This document shows positions 41,715-51,476 of a stretch of DNA of 64,000 nucleotides, one piece after another. A program made the position numbers and the translations under genes. The notes under the pieces are model-generated. The model was given only the letters and a program-made list of their open reading frames with translations, had not been told where the DNA came from and searched no databases. Where the stretch lies: contig JBMOIP010000017.1 in the NCBI GenBank assembly GCA_049317265.1, positions 17,839 to 81,838 on the forward strand. The letters are read 5' to 3'. How positions within the stretch are numbered: position 1 is the first letter of the stretch; every line of letters begins with the position of its first letter. The stretch comes from CAIVAT01 sp049317265. Lineage in GTDB: Bacteria > Bacteroidota > Bacteroidia > Bacteroidales > FEN-979.

Positions 41715-43082
41715 ATGAAAAAACTGCTCATTTATTTCGCCCTGCTCATCTTTTTAGGAAGCTGCGGAAACTCAGGAAATGGTGAGCTTACGGGAGTAAA
41801 AAACCGGAAGCGATATTATTCACCGGATCCATTTGGCATGGTTTACGTTCCCATGGGATCCTATACCATGGGTGTCAGTGATGAGGATATGCCCTATGCC
41901 CAGCTGAATAACCCTAAAACGGTGACTGTCTCTGCCTTTTATATGGACCAGACCGAAATCACCAACAATGAATACAGGCAGTTTGTCTATTGGGTCAGGG
42001 ATTCAATCGCCCGCCGGATTCTCGGAGAGGCAAAGCCTGAACTCTATCTTATTTCTGAAAACAAGAAAACCGGTGAAACCTTTGATCCGCCATACCTGAA
42101 CTGGGAAAGCAAACTGGAATGGAATTCCGACCAGCAGGATGTCCGTGATGCATTGGCACAAATGTATCTTCCTGAAAATGAGCGCTATTTCAGAAGAAAA
42201 GAGATTGACACCCGGAAACTTTATTTCGAGTACTATTTTGTCGACCTGAAAGCTGCTTCTCGCAAAGATTATTCTGCCCAACCTGATCCCAAAGAGGCCA
42301 GTCTTGCCAATCGCCCCCAGGGCTTGAAAGACCGTTCAGTTTACGTACGCAAGGAGGTCATCAATGTTTATCCTGATACCCTTTGCTGGATCCATGATTA
42401 TGCTTACTCTTTCAATGATCCGAGTACTGAAAAATATTTCTGGCATCCTGCTTATGACAATTATCCCGTTGTAGGAGTAAACTGGAGGCAAGCCAATGCT
42501 TTCTGTATCTGGCGCACACAGTTTAAGAACAGTTCACTCAACGGGAAGAAAGGTGAAACCTTTATCAGCGATTTCAGGTTACCGACAGAAGGTGAATGGG
42601 AATGGGCTGCACGCGGAGGCTACGAAGCGAACCCTTATCCGTGGGGAGGTCCGTACACCCGGAATGATAAAGGATGTTTCCTTGCCAATTTCAAACCGAT
42701 GCGTGGTGATTACATTGCCGATGGAGGTGCAACCACCGTTATTGTAGCACATTATCCTGCCAATGATTATGGATTGTATGATATGGCAGGCAATGTTGCT
42801 GAATGGACAGTTACCGCATTTCACCCTTCATCTTATAATTTCTCCTGGGATTTGAATCCTGATTATAAATACAATGCAAAAGATACAGATCCACCTGCAT
42901 TGAAAAGAAAGGTTACCCGTGGCGGCTCATGGAAGGATGTTGCTTATTTTCTGCGCGTTTCAACCCGTGCCTACGAATACCAGGATACCTCCAAATGTTA
43001 CATCGGTTTCCGCTGCGTGCAAAATTTCCTCGGTCGTCAGCGTGATGATAACCCTGCAAGGGCCTCCAAAGTTTACCGCTAA
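41715..43082 (+). CDS. gldK: T9SS ring lipoprotein GldK/PorK
   Basis: Forms, with GldN, the periplasmic ring of the type IX secretion machine. The 455 residues begin with a lipoprotein signal (MKKLLIYFALLIFLGSCGN, Cys about 17) and then show a formylglycine-generating-enzyme/sulfatase-modifying-factor fold: FGMVYVPMGSYTMG, MDQTEITNNEYRQFV, YPVVGVNWRQANAFCIWRT, RLPTEGEWEWAARGG, LYDMAGNVAEW and TRGGSWKD. GldK proteins keep this fold without the enzyme's role. The insert at about residues 105-215 is typical of GldK. Followed 46 bp later by gldL. Confidence 0.94.
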   Translation: MKKLLIYFALLIFLGSCGNSGNGELTGVKNRKRYYSPDPFGMVYVPMGSYTMGVSDEDMPYAQLNNPKTVTVSAFYMDQTEITNNEYRQFVYWVRDSIARRILGEAKPELYLISENKKTGETFDPPYLNWESKLEWNSDQQDVRDALAQMYLPENERYFRRKEIDTRKLYFEYYFVDLKAASRKDYSAQPDPKEASLANRPQGLKDRSVYVRKEVINVYPDTLCWIHDYAYSFNDPSTEKYFWHPAYDNYPVVGVNWRQANAFCIWRTQFKNSSLNGKKGETFISDFRLPTEGEWEWAARGGYEANPYPWGGPYTRNDKGCFLANFKPMRGDYIADGGATTVIVAHYPANDYGLYDMAGNVAEWTVTAFHPSSYNFSWDLNPDYKYNAKDTDPPALKRKVTRGGSWKDVAYFLRVSTRAYEYQDTSKCYIGFRCVQNFLGRQRDDNPARASKVYR

Positions 43083-43128
43083 AATTTAAGAACCTATCTA
43101 CTTCATTAATACTTAATTATTTAAAACT

Positions 43129-44166
43129 ATGGCTTTACTCGATCTTGTAAAAACAAAGGGCTATAAGAATTTCATGTCCAAACTGTATGGCTGGGGTGCC
43201 GCCGTCGTAATTATTGGTGCATTGTTTAAAATAAACCACTATACCGGCGCTGACACGATGTTGATTATCGGGTTGGGTACTGAATCACTGATCTTCTTTT
43301 TCTCTGCTTTTGAACCACCCCACGTAGAACCCGATTGGAGCCTGGTTTATCCTCAGCTGGCTGGTATTTATCACGCCGATGATGTCGATGCCGGCAAGGC
43401 ATTCGGAACAACAAAAGACTCAGTTACACAGGATCTGGATAAAATGCTTGAGAAAGCAAAAATCGGCCCCGAACTTATTGCAAGCCTCGGCACCGGTCTT
43501 ACCAACCTCTCTGAAACCACCTCAAAATTGTCGAATGTTGCCGATGCATCCCTGGCAAATGACAAATATGTGACCACCATGAAAACGGCCACAGAATCCG
43601 TAAATGTATTAACGGAATCCTATAAGAAAACGGCTCAGTCGCTTGATAACAATGTTAGTGCCTCACAAGAGCAGCTGACCCATATCAAATCTACGGCCAA
43701 GAGCGCTGCAACTCTCTCCACCATGTTTGCCGAGGTGAGCGAATCTCTTAAGGAAGATGTGAATGCCAGCAAATCATTTTCTGCAAGCATCGTAAATGCT
43801 GCAGCATCTGCCAATAAATTCATTGAAAAATACAATGAATCAGCGACCCTGTTATCAAAAACTGCTGAAACAATCAATGCTTCTGCCACAGGCGGTGCCG
43901 CTTACAATAAGGAACTACAAAGGGTATCAACAAATCTGGCAGCACTGAATGCTCTGTATGAACTTCATCTTCAGGGTTCAAACCAGCAGATGGAAAATAC
44001 CAACAAGTTCAGCGCAGTGATGAACAAGTTCTCTGTTAACCTGAGTGAATCAATGGCCAATACTGAAAAGTTCAAGGCTGAGATGGATAACCTGACCAAA
44101 AATATTGCCGCCCTGAACAAAGTATATGGAAATATGCTCTCGGCAATGAGCATAGGCGGAAAATAA
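43129..44166 (+). CDS. gldL: T9SS motor protein GldL/PorL
   Basis: Inner-membrane half of the proton-driven GldLM motor. The 345 residues have two N-terminal helices (about 20-35 and 44-61). The membrane glutamates line up with those of characterised GldL: E52 in GLGTESLIFFF and E62 in AFEPP. The remaining ~280 residues form a cytoplasmic Ser/Ala/Lys-rich coiled-coil domain (LGTGLTNLSETTSKLSNVAD onward), longer than the 215-residue Flavobacterium protein and closer to Porphyromonas PorL. Confidence 0.93.
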   Translation: MALLDLVKTKGYKNFMSKLYGWGAAVVIIGALFKINHYTGADTMLIIGLGTESLIFFFSAFEPPHVEPDWSLVYPQLAGIYHADDVDAGKAFGTTKDSVTQDLDKMLEKAKIGPELIASLGTGLTNLSETTSKLSNVADASLANDKYVTTMKTATESVNVLTESYKKTAQSLDNNVSASQEQLTHIKSTAKSAATLSTMFAEVSESLKEDVNASKSFSASIVNAAASANKFIEKYNESATLLSKTAETINASATGGAAYNKELQRVSTNLAALNALYELHLQGSNQQMENTNKFSAVMNKFSVNLSESMANTEKFKAEMDNLTKNIAALNKVYGNMLSAMSIGGK

Positions 44167-44202
44167 ATTAGGATTCACTTGTATAACGTAATATATAACT
44201 AG

Positions 44203-45813
44203 ATGGCTGGATATAAAGAGACACCGAGGCAAAAGATGATCGGGATGATGTATCTCGTTCTTACTGCATTGCTCGCATTGAACGTCTCGAAACAGATCAT
44301 TGACGCGTTCATTCTCGTAAATGAGAGTATGGAGACGACCAATGAGAACTTCTCTAAAAAGCTCGATAACACCTATTCGAAATTCAAAATCCAATACCAG
44401 TTAAACCCGAATAAAGTTGGTCCTTTCTGGGATAAAGCACAGCAGGCTCATGCCTTGTCAGACAAACTGTCAAAGTATGTCGACAGCATCAAGTTTCTTG
44501 TGATTCAACGTACCGACGGACTGGCAACAATTGAAGAAGCCAGGAAACTGAATCTGCGTGACGCCAAACGGAAGGAGAGTTATAATGAGCCGACCAGGTT
44601 CTTTATAGGCAGTTCCCCGGATGGTTCAGCCGGTGAGGCTAAAGTCCTTCGGGATAAAATTGAACTCTTTAAAAAGCAGATGCTCGAGTTGGTTGATCCC
44701 AAATTCAGAAATTCCATCAAAATGGGAATGGACACCCAGGGGCCCTTCTATGATGCCGATGGAAAGAAACAGAATTGGGAAATGCATAATTTCTATCGTA
44801 CTATCCTGGCTGCAACAGTGACCATTCTCAATAAAACAAAAGCAGAGGTTTACAATGCCGAGTTTGATGTTGTTAACCAGTTGTACAGTTCAATTGATGC
44901 GCTTAACTTTAAGTTCGACAGGATACAGGCAAAGGTTATCCCACGAAGCAGCTATGTGTTTCTGGGCGATGAATACCAGGCTGAAATCCTGGTCGGAGCT
45001 TACGATACAAAACAGAACCCTGATGTGCGTTATTCGCTGGGAGCCGATACCCTGACCCCGGGAAATTTTAAAAATGCCACTTCACTTGAAGGGTCACAGG
45101 GATTGGTTGTTCTTAAACTCCCCGGATCCGCCGAAGGACTCAAAAAATTTGCCGGTATCATTAAGGTGGTCAGTCCGCTGGGAGATACCATGGTTTTCCA
45201 TTTTAAAGACGAGTTCATCGTTGCCAGGCCAGCCATTACAATTTCACCAAGTAAGATGAATGTCTTCTATATTGGTGTTGACAACCCGGTAGAGATCAGT
45301 GTCCCCGGTGGACCTGAACGTATCATTCCTTCTATTTCTGTCGGCAGCATTCGCCAGGAGGGCAAGGAGTGGGTCGTCTCAAACCTGACCACCGGAAATG
45401 TCCGCGAGGCTGTCATCAGTGTGAATGCTGTATTCTCAGGGAAAACCAAAAATATGGGATCCTACAAATTCCGCCTGAAAACCGTCCCCGATCCGCTGAT
45501 CAAAATTGCAGGTAAAAATGAAGGGTTTATTTCGAAAAGCTTACTGATGGCCAGTCCGTTTCTCGTTCCTGAAATGCCTGCCGGATTTGACTTCGATTTG
45601 AAATATACGGTTACTTCCTTTACCTTTTCAACATCAACAGCTGCCGGTGAAGGTAGTGATACAAAAGTGCAGGGCAACCGTTTGACAGATGAGATCGTCA
45701 GGCAGATCAAAAATGCCCGCAAAGGCCAACGAATCTGGTTTGATGACATTTATGCCAAAGGACCGGATGGAACACGAAAAGTAAATACCAGTCTTAGTTT
45801 GAAATTGAATTGA
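44203..45813 (+). CDS. gldM: T9SS motor/shaft protein GldM/PorM
   Basis: Partner of GldL; its single N-terminal helix (about 11-33, KMIGMMYLVLTALLALNVSK) sits in the GldL ring and its periplasmic domains reach the GldKN ring. The N-terminus MAGYKETPRQKM keeps the arginine at position 9 reported to matter in the GldLM motor. The 536 residues fit the family, with an early helical domain (to about 220) and beta-rich D2-D4 domains (for example GNFKNATSLEGSQGL, ISPSKMNVFYIGVDNPVEIS). Starts 36 bp after gldL. Confidence 0.95.
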   Translation: MAGYKETPRQKMIGMMYLVLTALLALNVSKQIIDAFILVNESMETTNENFSKKLDNTYSKFKIQYQLNPNKVGPFWDKAQQAHALSDKLSKYVDSIKFLVIQRTDGLATIEEARKLNLRDAKRKESYNEPTRFFIGSSPDGSAGEAKVLRDKIELFKKQMLELVDPKFRNSIKMGMDTQGPFYDADGKKQNWEMHNFYRTILAATVTILNKTKAEVYNAEFDVVNQLYSSIDALNFKFDRIQAKVIPRSSYVFLGDEYQAEILVGAYDTKQNPDVRYSLGADTLTPGNFKNATSLEGSQGLVVLKLPGSAEGLKKFAGIIKVVSPLGDTMVFHFKDEFIVARPAITISPSKMNVFYIGVDNPVEISVPGGPERIIPSISVGSIRQEGKEWVVSNLTTGNVREAVISVNAVFSGKTKNMGSYKFRLKTVPDPLIKIAGKNEGFISKSLLMASPFLVPEMPAGFDFDLKYTVTSFTFSTSTAAGEGSDTKVQGNRLTDEIVRQIKNARKGQRIWFDDIYAKGPDGTRKVNTSLSLKLN

Positions 45814-45834
45814 TATTATTCATAAGGAGGTAGT

Positions 45835-46692
45835 ATGAAAAAAGCGCTTTTCCTGGTATTGTTCTCCGTATGTTTATGGGGGATAAGCCTAAAATCCTAT
45901 TCACAGGTCCTTGAAGGTCCTCCAAGAGATGGTGTTTATGATAAAACCGCCATCACTCAGGTGCAGCCGATCCCATACCCATACCTCCGCGAGGCTGATG
46001 TTGTATGGACAAGGCGGATCTGGCGGATTCTTGACCTGCGCGAAAAAATGAACCAGCCTTTCTATTTTCCGGAAAAACCGCAGAATAGCTGGCGCAGTCT
46101 TGTCCAGATCATCATGGACGGATTAAAAGAGGGCACTGTTACCGCGTACGCCGGTGAGTCTGATCAATTTCTTGTTCCACTTACTTATAAAGAACTCCTG
46201 GATAAACTGGAATCTTCTGACTCGGTTAAACTTCCACGTCCGGATAACCCCGACATTTTCTTCGATACGGTGATCAAAGTTGAATTCGACCCGTCGAACG
46301 TGAAAAAACTGAAGATCAAGGAGGATTTCTATCTCGACAGGCAACGGTCACAGGTTGAAGTGAGGATTTTGGGAATATGCCCTGTTGTTGATGTAATGGA
46401 TAAAAATACCGGAGAAAAACGTTTTGAAAAGAACCTGTTCTGGATCTACTTTCCTGAATGCCGGAATCTCTTTGCCAAGAATGAAATGTTTAACCTGAAA
46501 AACGGTTCAGCAGGTCGGATGACCTATGACGATGTGTTTATGAAACGTATGTTCTCCAGTTACATTTACAAAGAGGAAAATGTTTATGACAGGCAGATAA
46601 ATGACTACTCAACAGGAGTTGATGCCCTTCTGGAATCAGAAAAGGCTAAAAACGACCTGTACGAATTTGAATCCAATCTTTGGGAATATTAA
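45835..46692 (+). CDS. gldN: T9SS ring protein GldN/PorN
   Basis: Periplasmic partner of GldK in the T9SS ring; 285 residues with a signal peptide (about 1-24, ending SLKSYSQ). Recognisable GldN segments are DADVVWTRRIWRILDLREKMN-like text (here EADVVWTRRIWRILDLREK), NQPFYFPEKP, LFWIYFPECRNLFA and DDVFMKRMFSSYIYKEENV. Last gene of the operon, 21 bp after gldM and closed by the hairpin at 46731-46761. A GGAGG-like Shine-Dalgarno (AAGGAGG) lies just before the ATG, unusual in this window. Confidence 0.95.
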   Translation: MKKALFLVLFSVCLWGISLKSYSQVLEGPPRDGVYDKTAITQVQPIPYPYLREADVVWTRRIWRILDLREKMNQPFYFPEKPQNSWRSLVQIIMDGLKEGTVTAYAGESDQFLVPLTYKELLDKLESSDSVKLPRPDNPDIFFDTVIKVEFDPSNVKKLKIKEDFYLDRQRSQVEVRILGICPVVDVMDKNTGEKRFEKNLFWIYFPECRNLFAKNEMFNLKNGSAGRMTYDDVFMKRMFSSYIYKEENVYDRQINDYSTGVDALLESEKAKNDLYEFESNLWEY

Positions 46693-46730
46693 CCAGGACA
46701 AGGCTCCTGCCATCGGTTAAGGTTATTTTC

Positions 46731-46761
46731 AGAGGCTGTCTCCTTTTTCGAGACGGCCTCT
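46731..46761 (+). terminator. Hairpin terminator after gldN
   Basis: Arms AGAGGCTGTCTC (46731-46742) and GAGACGGCCTCT (46750-46761) pair over 12 positions with one G-U, loop CTTTTTC. No T-tract follows directly. It lies between gldN and recG. Confidence 0.65.
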
Positions 46762-46807
46762 GTTATGAATTAGAAGGAATTTGTCTCTCTTTTCCCGGCC
46801 AATTGGT

Positions 46808-46815
46808 TAATTTTG
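46808..46815 (+). promoter_or_regulatory. Candidate -7 element (TAATTTTG) for recG
   Basis: Exact TAnnTTTG 24 bp before the ATG at 46840, downstream of the gldN hairpin; a TTTG at 46780-46783 is a possible but distant -33 (24-nt spacer). Confidence 0.45.
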
Positions 46816-46839
46816 TGTTGACAGGAAGCATAACCGCTT

Positions 46840-48945
46840 ATGAAAATTCCGTTTCTCGAAACTCCGGTCGAATACCTTAAAGGTGTAGGACCTCCAAGGG
46901 CCGACTTGCTTAAAAAGGAGTTAGGGATTCATACATTCGGAGATTTACTCACTTTTTTTCCTTTCCGGTATGTTGACCGGAGTAAGTTTTACAAAATTTC
47001 CGAAATCAGGGATGAAAACGCTTATGTTCAGATCAGGGCAAGGGTTGTACAGATCCAGACCCTCGGAGCTGCTCATCACCAGCGATTGGTAGCCACAGTG
47101 AGAGATGATAGCGGGGAGATCGACCTTGTCTGGTTCCAGGGAGTGAAATGGGTGTTGGAGATGTTGTCACCCCGGCAGGAGTATGTCATTTTTGGCAAAC
47201 CTTCAGTCTTCAATGGCAGGTGGAATATTCCGCACCCCGATCTTGAAATCCCATCCACCCAGCCTTTGCCGCTGCATGAGATGATCAGGCCAATTTATGC
47301 TTCTACGGAGAAATTGAAATCCAAAGGGCTCGACTATAAAGGGATCGGGAAACTTGTCAGGACAATCCTTCTGAATGAGAAATTCTTCATGACCGAGAGT
47401 CTGACACCCGAAATTATTCAACAGCTTCGGTTAATCAACAGGCAGGAGGCTTTTATTAACATACACTTTCCCCAGAGTCCTGAATTACTCAAAAAAGCAC
47501 AGACCAGGCTGAAGTTTGAAGAGTTGTTCTACATTCAGCTTCGCCTGGCGAAACAACGTTACGGACGGCTATTAAAACACGAAGGTCATCAGTTTCTCAG
47601 GGTAGGAGATTATGTCAACCAGTTTTACCATCACCATCTCACATTTGAGCTGACAAATGCCCAAAAGCGGGTGATAAAGGAGATCAGGGTGGACCTGGGT
47701 TCAGGGAACCAGATGAACAGGTTGCTTCAGGGTGATGTGGGCAGCGGTAAAACCCTTGTAGCGCTCATGACAATGCTGATTGCCCTGGATAACCAGTTTC
47801 AGAGTTGTCTTATGGCGCCGACCGAAATTCTTGCACGGCAACATTTTAATACGATCTCGGGAATGCTTGCCGGGCTCAATGTTGTTGTTAAATTACTTAC
47901 CGGTTCTACAAAAACTGCCGAACGCCGGGTGATCCAGGAGGGGCTGGATATCGGCACCATCCATATACTTATAGGAACCCATGCGTTAATTGAGGAGAAT
48001 GTACAGTTCAAACACCTGGGGTTGGTAGTGATCGATGAACAGCACCGCTTTGGTGTTGCCCAGCGCGCTAAACTATGGGAGAAAAACATCATAACACCCC
48101 ATATACTGGTCATGACTGCCACTCCGATTCCCCGTACGCTCGCCATGACACTTTATGGAGACCTCGATACCTCGGTAATAGATGAACTCCCGCCGGGCAG
48201 GAAACCCATCGTAACCAGGCATGCTTATGAACCCGAACGGGGACGGGTATTCCGGTTTATCCGTGAAAAGGTAGGCGAAGGACGGCAGGTTTACATTGTC
48301 TTTCCGTTGATCAAAGAGTCGGAGACCCTCGACCTGAAGAACCTTGAGGACGGTTACCAGGGAGTCATCCTTGAGTTTCCCTCACCACAATATGAGGTGA
48401 GCATGGTCCATGGCAAGATGAAGCAGAAGGATAAGGATAGCGAAATGAAGCGTTTTCTTGAGCGGAAAACCCAGATCATGGTTGCTACCACCGTCATTGA
48501 AGTAGGGGTGGATGTGCCAAATGCTTCCGTGATGATCATTGAAAATGCGGAACGGTTTGGTCTTTCCCAATTGCACCAGCTAAGGGGCAGGGTTGGGAGG
48601 GGAGCTGATCAGTCCTATTGCATCCTGATGAGCGGATATGAACTTTCGGCAGAGGCGAAAAAGAGGATTGCAACCATGGTTCGAACCAATGATGGTTTTG
48701 AAATAGCCGAAACGGATCTTCAGCTGAGGGGGCCGGGTGACCTCCAGGGAACCCAGCAAAGCGGTATTATGGATTTGCGGATTGCTGATATTGTCAAAGA
48801 TGAGAAAATACTAAAATATGCCAGGAATGTTGCATCGGAAATCATCAACAGCGATCCGGGCCTCGTTAAAAACGGAAATGACATTCTGGCACTTCACCTT
48901 CGCAACATGGACAAAAAGCAGCAAAATTGGGGACTGATCTCTTAG
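46840..48945 (+). CDS. recG: ATP-dependent DNA helicase RecG
   Basis: Branch-migration helicase for stalled forks and Holliday junctions, 701 residues. The N-terminal wedge domain starts TPVEYLKGVGPPRADLLKKE; helicase motifs follow: LLQGDVGSGKT (Walker A), MAPTEILARQH, IDEQHRFGVAQR (DEQH box), MTATPIPRTLAMT, then ATTVIEVGVDVPNASVMIIE and QLRGRVGRG in the second RecA-like domain, and the RecG-specific RTNDGFEIAETDLQLRGPGD end. No anomalies seen. Confidence 0.96.
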   Translation: MKIPFLETPVEYLKGVGPPRADLLKKELGIHTFGDLLTFFPFRYVDRSKFYKISEIRDENAYVQIRARVVQIQTLGAAHHQRLVATVRDDSGEIDLVWFQGVKWVLEMLSPRQEYVIFGKPSVFNGRWNIPHPDLEIPSTQPLPLHEMIRPIYASTEKLKSKGLDYKGIGKLVRTILLNEKFFMTESLTPEIIQQLRLINRQEAFINIHFPQSPELLKKAQTRLKFEELFYIQLRLAKQRYGRLLKHEGHQFLRVGDYVNQFYHHHLTFELTNAQKRVIKEIRVDLGSGNQMNRLLQGDVGSGKTLVALMTMLIALDNQFQSCLMAPTEILARQHFNTISGMLAGLNVVVKLLTGSTKTAERRVIQEGLDIGTIHILIGTHALIEENVQFKHLGLVVIDEQHRFGVAQRAKLWEKNIITPHILVMTATPIPRTLAMTLYGDLDTSVIDELPPGRKPIVTRHAYEPERGRVFRFIREKVGEGRQVYIVFPLIKESETLDLKNLEDGYQGVILEFPSPQYEVSMVHGKMKQKDKDSEMKRFLERKTQIMVATTVIEVGVDVPNASVMIIENAERFGLSQLHQLRGRVGRGADQSYCILMSGYELSAEAKKRIATMVRTNDGFEIAETDLQLRGPGDLQGTQQSGIMDLRIADIVKDEKILKYARNVASEIINSDPGLVKNGNDILALHLRNMDKKQQNWGLIS

Positions 48946-48964
48946 TAAGAACCGTATTTATTGC

Positions 48965-48972
48965 TAATTTTG
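48965..48972 (+). promoter_or_regulatory. Candidate -7 element (TAATTTTG) for pheT
   Basis: Exact TAnnTTTG 21 bp before the ATG at 48994. It supports that start over the open frame reaching back to 48961. Confidence 0.45.
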
Positions 48973-48993
48973 CCCTTTAAATCCATTATTCAA

Positions 48994-51468
48994 ATGAAAA
49001 TCTCTTATAACTGGCTTAAGCAATATCATAATCTCACCCTTTCAACTGACAAGGTGGCGGAAATGCTCACTGGGTGCGGACTGGAGGTTGAGAGCCTCGA
49101 GACCTTTCAGACAGTGAAAGGCGGACTGAAAGGAGTCGTGGTTGGCGAAGTGCTGACATGCGAAAAGCACCCCAATTCCGACCATTTGAGTCTCACTACG
49201 GTTGATACTGGTTCAGGAGGAGAACCCTTGAAGATCGTCTGTGGCGCCTCGAACGTGGCCAAAGGCCAGAAAGTTCTTGTCGCAACCGTCGGAACAACCC
49301 TTTACCTGCCCGGCAAAGAGCTCCTCATTCAGCGTTCAAAGATCAGGGGTGAGGTGTCTGAAGGAATGATCTGTGCTGAAGATGAACTGGGAATCGGTGC
49401 GTCCCATGCCGGTATCATGGTCCTTGAACCTTCTGCAGTTACAGGAACTGCCGCAGCCGATTATTTCCATTTGGAGGAGGATGTAACGTTTACCATCGGG
49501 TTGACTCCAAACAGGGTGGATGCCTCTTCGCACCTGGGTGTTGCACGCGACCTGGTGGCCGTGGCCAACAATTTTGGTCTTGAAGAGCAGCCCAGGAACA
49601 CCAGTAACCATTTAATCATGCCGGATGTCTCTGCTTTTAAAGTGGATCACGACAACCGCCATGTCAATGTAGTGGTCGAAGATGTGGTTGCCTGTCCACG
49701 GTATTCCGGGATAACGGTTTCGGGAATTAAAGTTGAAGACTCCCCCGACTGGTTGAAAAACCGGCTCCTGTGCATTGGTCTCAGGCCAATCAATAACATT
49801 GTCGACATAACCAACTACATCCTGATGGAACTCGGGCAGCCGCTTCACGCGTTTGATGCCGATCACATTGCAGGCAATACCGTAGTTGTGAGAAAATATC
49901 CGAAAGATACAAAGTTCATTACCCTTGACAATATTGAACGCACTCTTTCTGAAAATGACCTGATGATCTCCAATTCCGCTGAGCCCATGTGCATCGCAGG
50001 GGTATTCGGCGGGATAAAATCAGGGGTGACAGCTGAAACAACCAGCGTATTTATCGAAAGCGCTTACTTTGATCCCCGTCATATCCGGAAAAGCTCAAAG
50101 TTTCATGGCCTTCAGACAGATGCCTCTTTCAGGTTCGAACGCGGAACAAATCCTGATATCACGGTTTATGCCCTCAAACGGGCAGCCATGATGATCAGGG
50201 AGATTGCAGGCGGTGAAATCTCCTCCGAAATTGTTGATTTTTATCCGAACCCGGTAGCTCCGCAGATTGTATTCCTCTCCTTTGCGAATCTTGACCGATT
50301 GATTGGGAAGGTTCTTAACCGCAATGTGGTCAGAAACATCCTCACCGACCTGGGAATTGTCATCCTGGAGGAGGTTCAGGACTCGGGAATAAAACTTGAA
50401 ATTCCGGCCTATAAGGTTGATGTTACCCGTGAAGCAGATGTAATCGAAGAGATTTTAAGGGTTTATGGTTACAATAATATTGAACTCCATGATGAGGTAA
50501 GGGCTTCTTTATCTTTTACGGTCAACCCCGATCCGGAAAAGGCACAGAACCTTGTTTCAGATTTTCTTGCTGCCAACGGATTCAATGAGATTATGAATAA
50601 TTCGTTGTCTAAGTCGGCCTATTACACCGAAAATCCAGATTTCCCTGTTGAGCAGTCGGTGAAAATGTTAAACCCGATCAGCCGCGATCTGGATGTGATG
50701 AGGCAGACGTTGCTTTATGGCGCTCTTGAGAGTATTGTTTACAACCACAACCGGAAGATCACCGACCTGAAGATGTTTGAATTCGGCAGGGTTTATTCGG
50801 TTGGCTCTTCGAAAAAGGATCCTCTGCAAGGATATCACGAAGAGAAACACCTGGCCCTGGTCATGACCGGAAGAGCACAGCCTGAAAACTGGAACACCGC
50901 AGGCAGACAAGTCGATTTTTACGACCTGAAAGGGTATTTTGAAGGGCTATGCCTGAAATTGGCGATCCCGCAGGATAAATGGTCTCTTCTGCCTTATCAG
51001 TCGGGCACCGTTTCAAATGGATTGCAATATGTCGTGAATGGGAAACCACTTTTAATCATCGGTATGATTAGCCAGCAGGTAATGAAGGCGTTCGATTGCC
51101 GGCAACCGGTTTGTTATGCCGAGGTGAACTGGGACCTTCTGTTCTCCATGATCCCTTCAAAAAATCTTCAATACAAGGGTATTCCTAAGTTCCCTGAAGT
51201 GAGGCGTGATCTGGCGCTTCTTGTTGACAAGGAGATCACCTATCTGCAAATCGAAAAGCTCGCATTTCAGACAGAGCGTAAACTCCTCAGGAAAGTCGGT
51301 TTGTTTGACGTGTATGAAGGTGAGAAACTCGCCGCCGGAAAAAAATCGTATGCCCTCAGTTTCATACTGCAGGATGAAGAGAAAACCCTGACGGATAAAG
51401 AGATAGAAAAAACCATGGAGAAAATACTCAAGGCCATGGCCACTACATTTAACGCACAGCTCAGATAA
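48994..51468 (+). CDS. pheT: Phenylalanine--tRNA ligase beta subunit
   Basis: Beta subunit of the PheRS tetramer, 824 residues. Start at 48994 gives the canonical MKISYNWLKQY. Domains in order: EMAP-like tRNA-binding domain (GVVVGEVLTCEKHPNSDHLS), B3/B4 editing region (DVEDVVACPRYSG-like VEDVVACPRYSGITVSGIKV; NNIVDITNYILMELGQPLHAFDAD), B5 domain (LDRLIGKVLNRNVVRNILTD), the catalytic-like core (EFGRVY) and the C-terminal FDX-ACB domain (FPEVRRDLALLVDKEITY). pheS is not adjacent, as in many Bacteroidetes. Confidence 0.96.
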   Translation: MKISYNWLKQYHNLTLSTDKVAEMLTGCGLEVESLETFQTVKGGLKGVVVGEVLTCEKHPNSDHLSLTTVDTGSGGEPLKIVCGASNVAKGQKVLVATVGTTLYLPGKELLIQRSKIRGEVSEGMICAEDELGIGASHAGIMVLEPSAVTGTAAADYFHLEEDVTFTIGLTPNRVDASSHLGVARDLVAVANNFGLEEQPRNTSNHLIMPDVSAFKVDHDNRHVNVVVEDVVACPRYSGITVSGIKVEDSPDWLKNRLLCIGLRPINNIVDITNYILMELGQPLHAFDADHIAGNTVVVRKYPKDTKFITLDNIERTLSENDLMISNSAEPMCIAGVFGGIKSGVTAETTSVFIESAYFDPRHIRKSSKFHGLQTDASFRFERGTNPDITVYALKRAAMMIREIAGGEISSEIVDFYPNPVAPQIVFLSFANLDRLIGKVLNRNVVRNILTDLGIVILEEVQDSGIKLEIPAYKVDVTREADVIEEILRVYGYNNIELHDEVRASLSFTVNPDPEKAQNLVSDFLAANGFNEIMNNSLSKSAYYTENPDFPVEQSVKMLNPISRDLDVMRQTLLYGALESIVYNHNRKITDLKMFEFGRVYSVGSSKKDPLQGYHEEKHLALVMTGRAQPENWNTAGRQVDFYDLKGYFEGLCLKLAIPQDKWSLLPYQSGTVSNGLQYVVNGKPLLIIGMISQQVMKAFDCRQPVCYAEVNWDLLFSMIPSKNLQYKGIPKFPEVRRDLALLVDKEITYLQIEKLAFQTERKLLRKVGLFDVYEGEKLAAGKKSYALSFILQDEEKTLTDKEIEKTMEKILKAMATTFNAQLR

Positions 51469-51476
51469 TTTATTCC

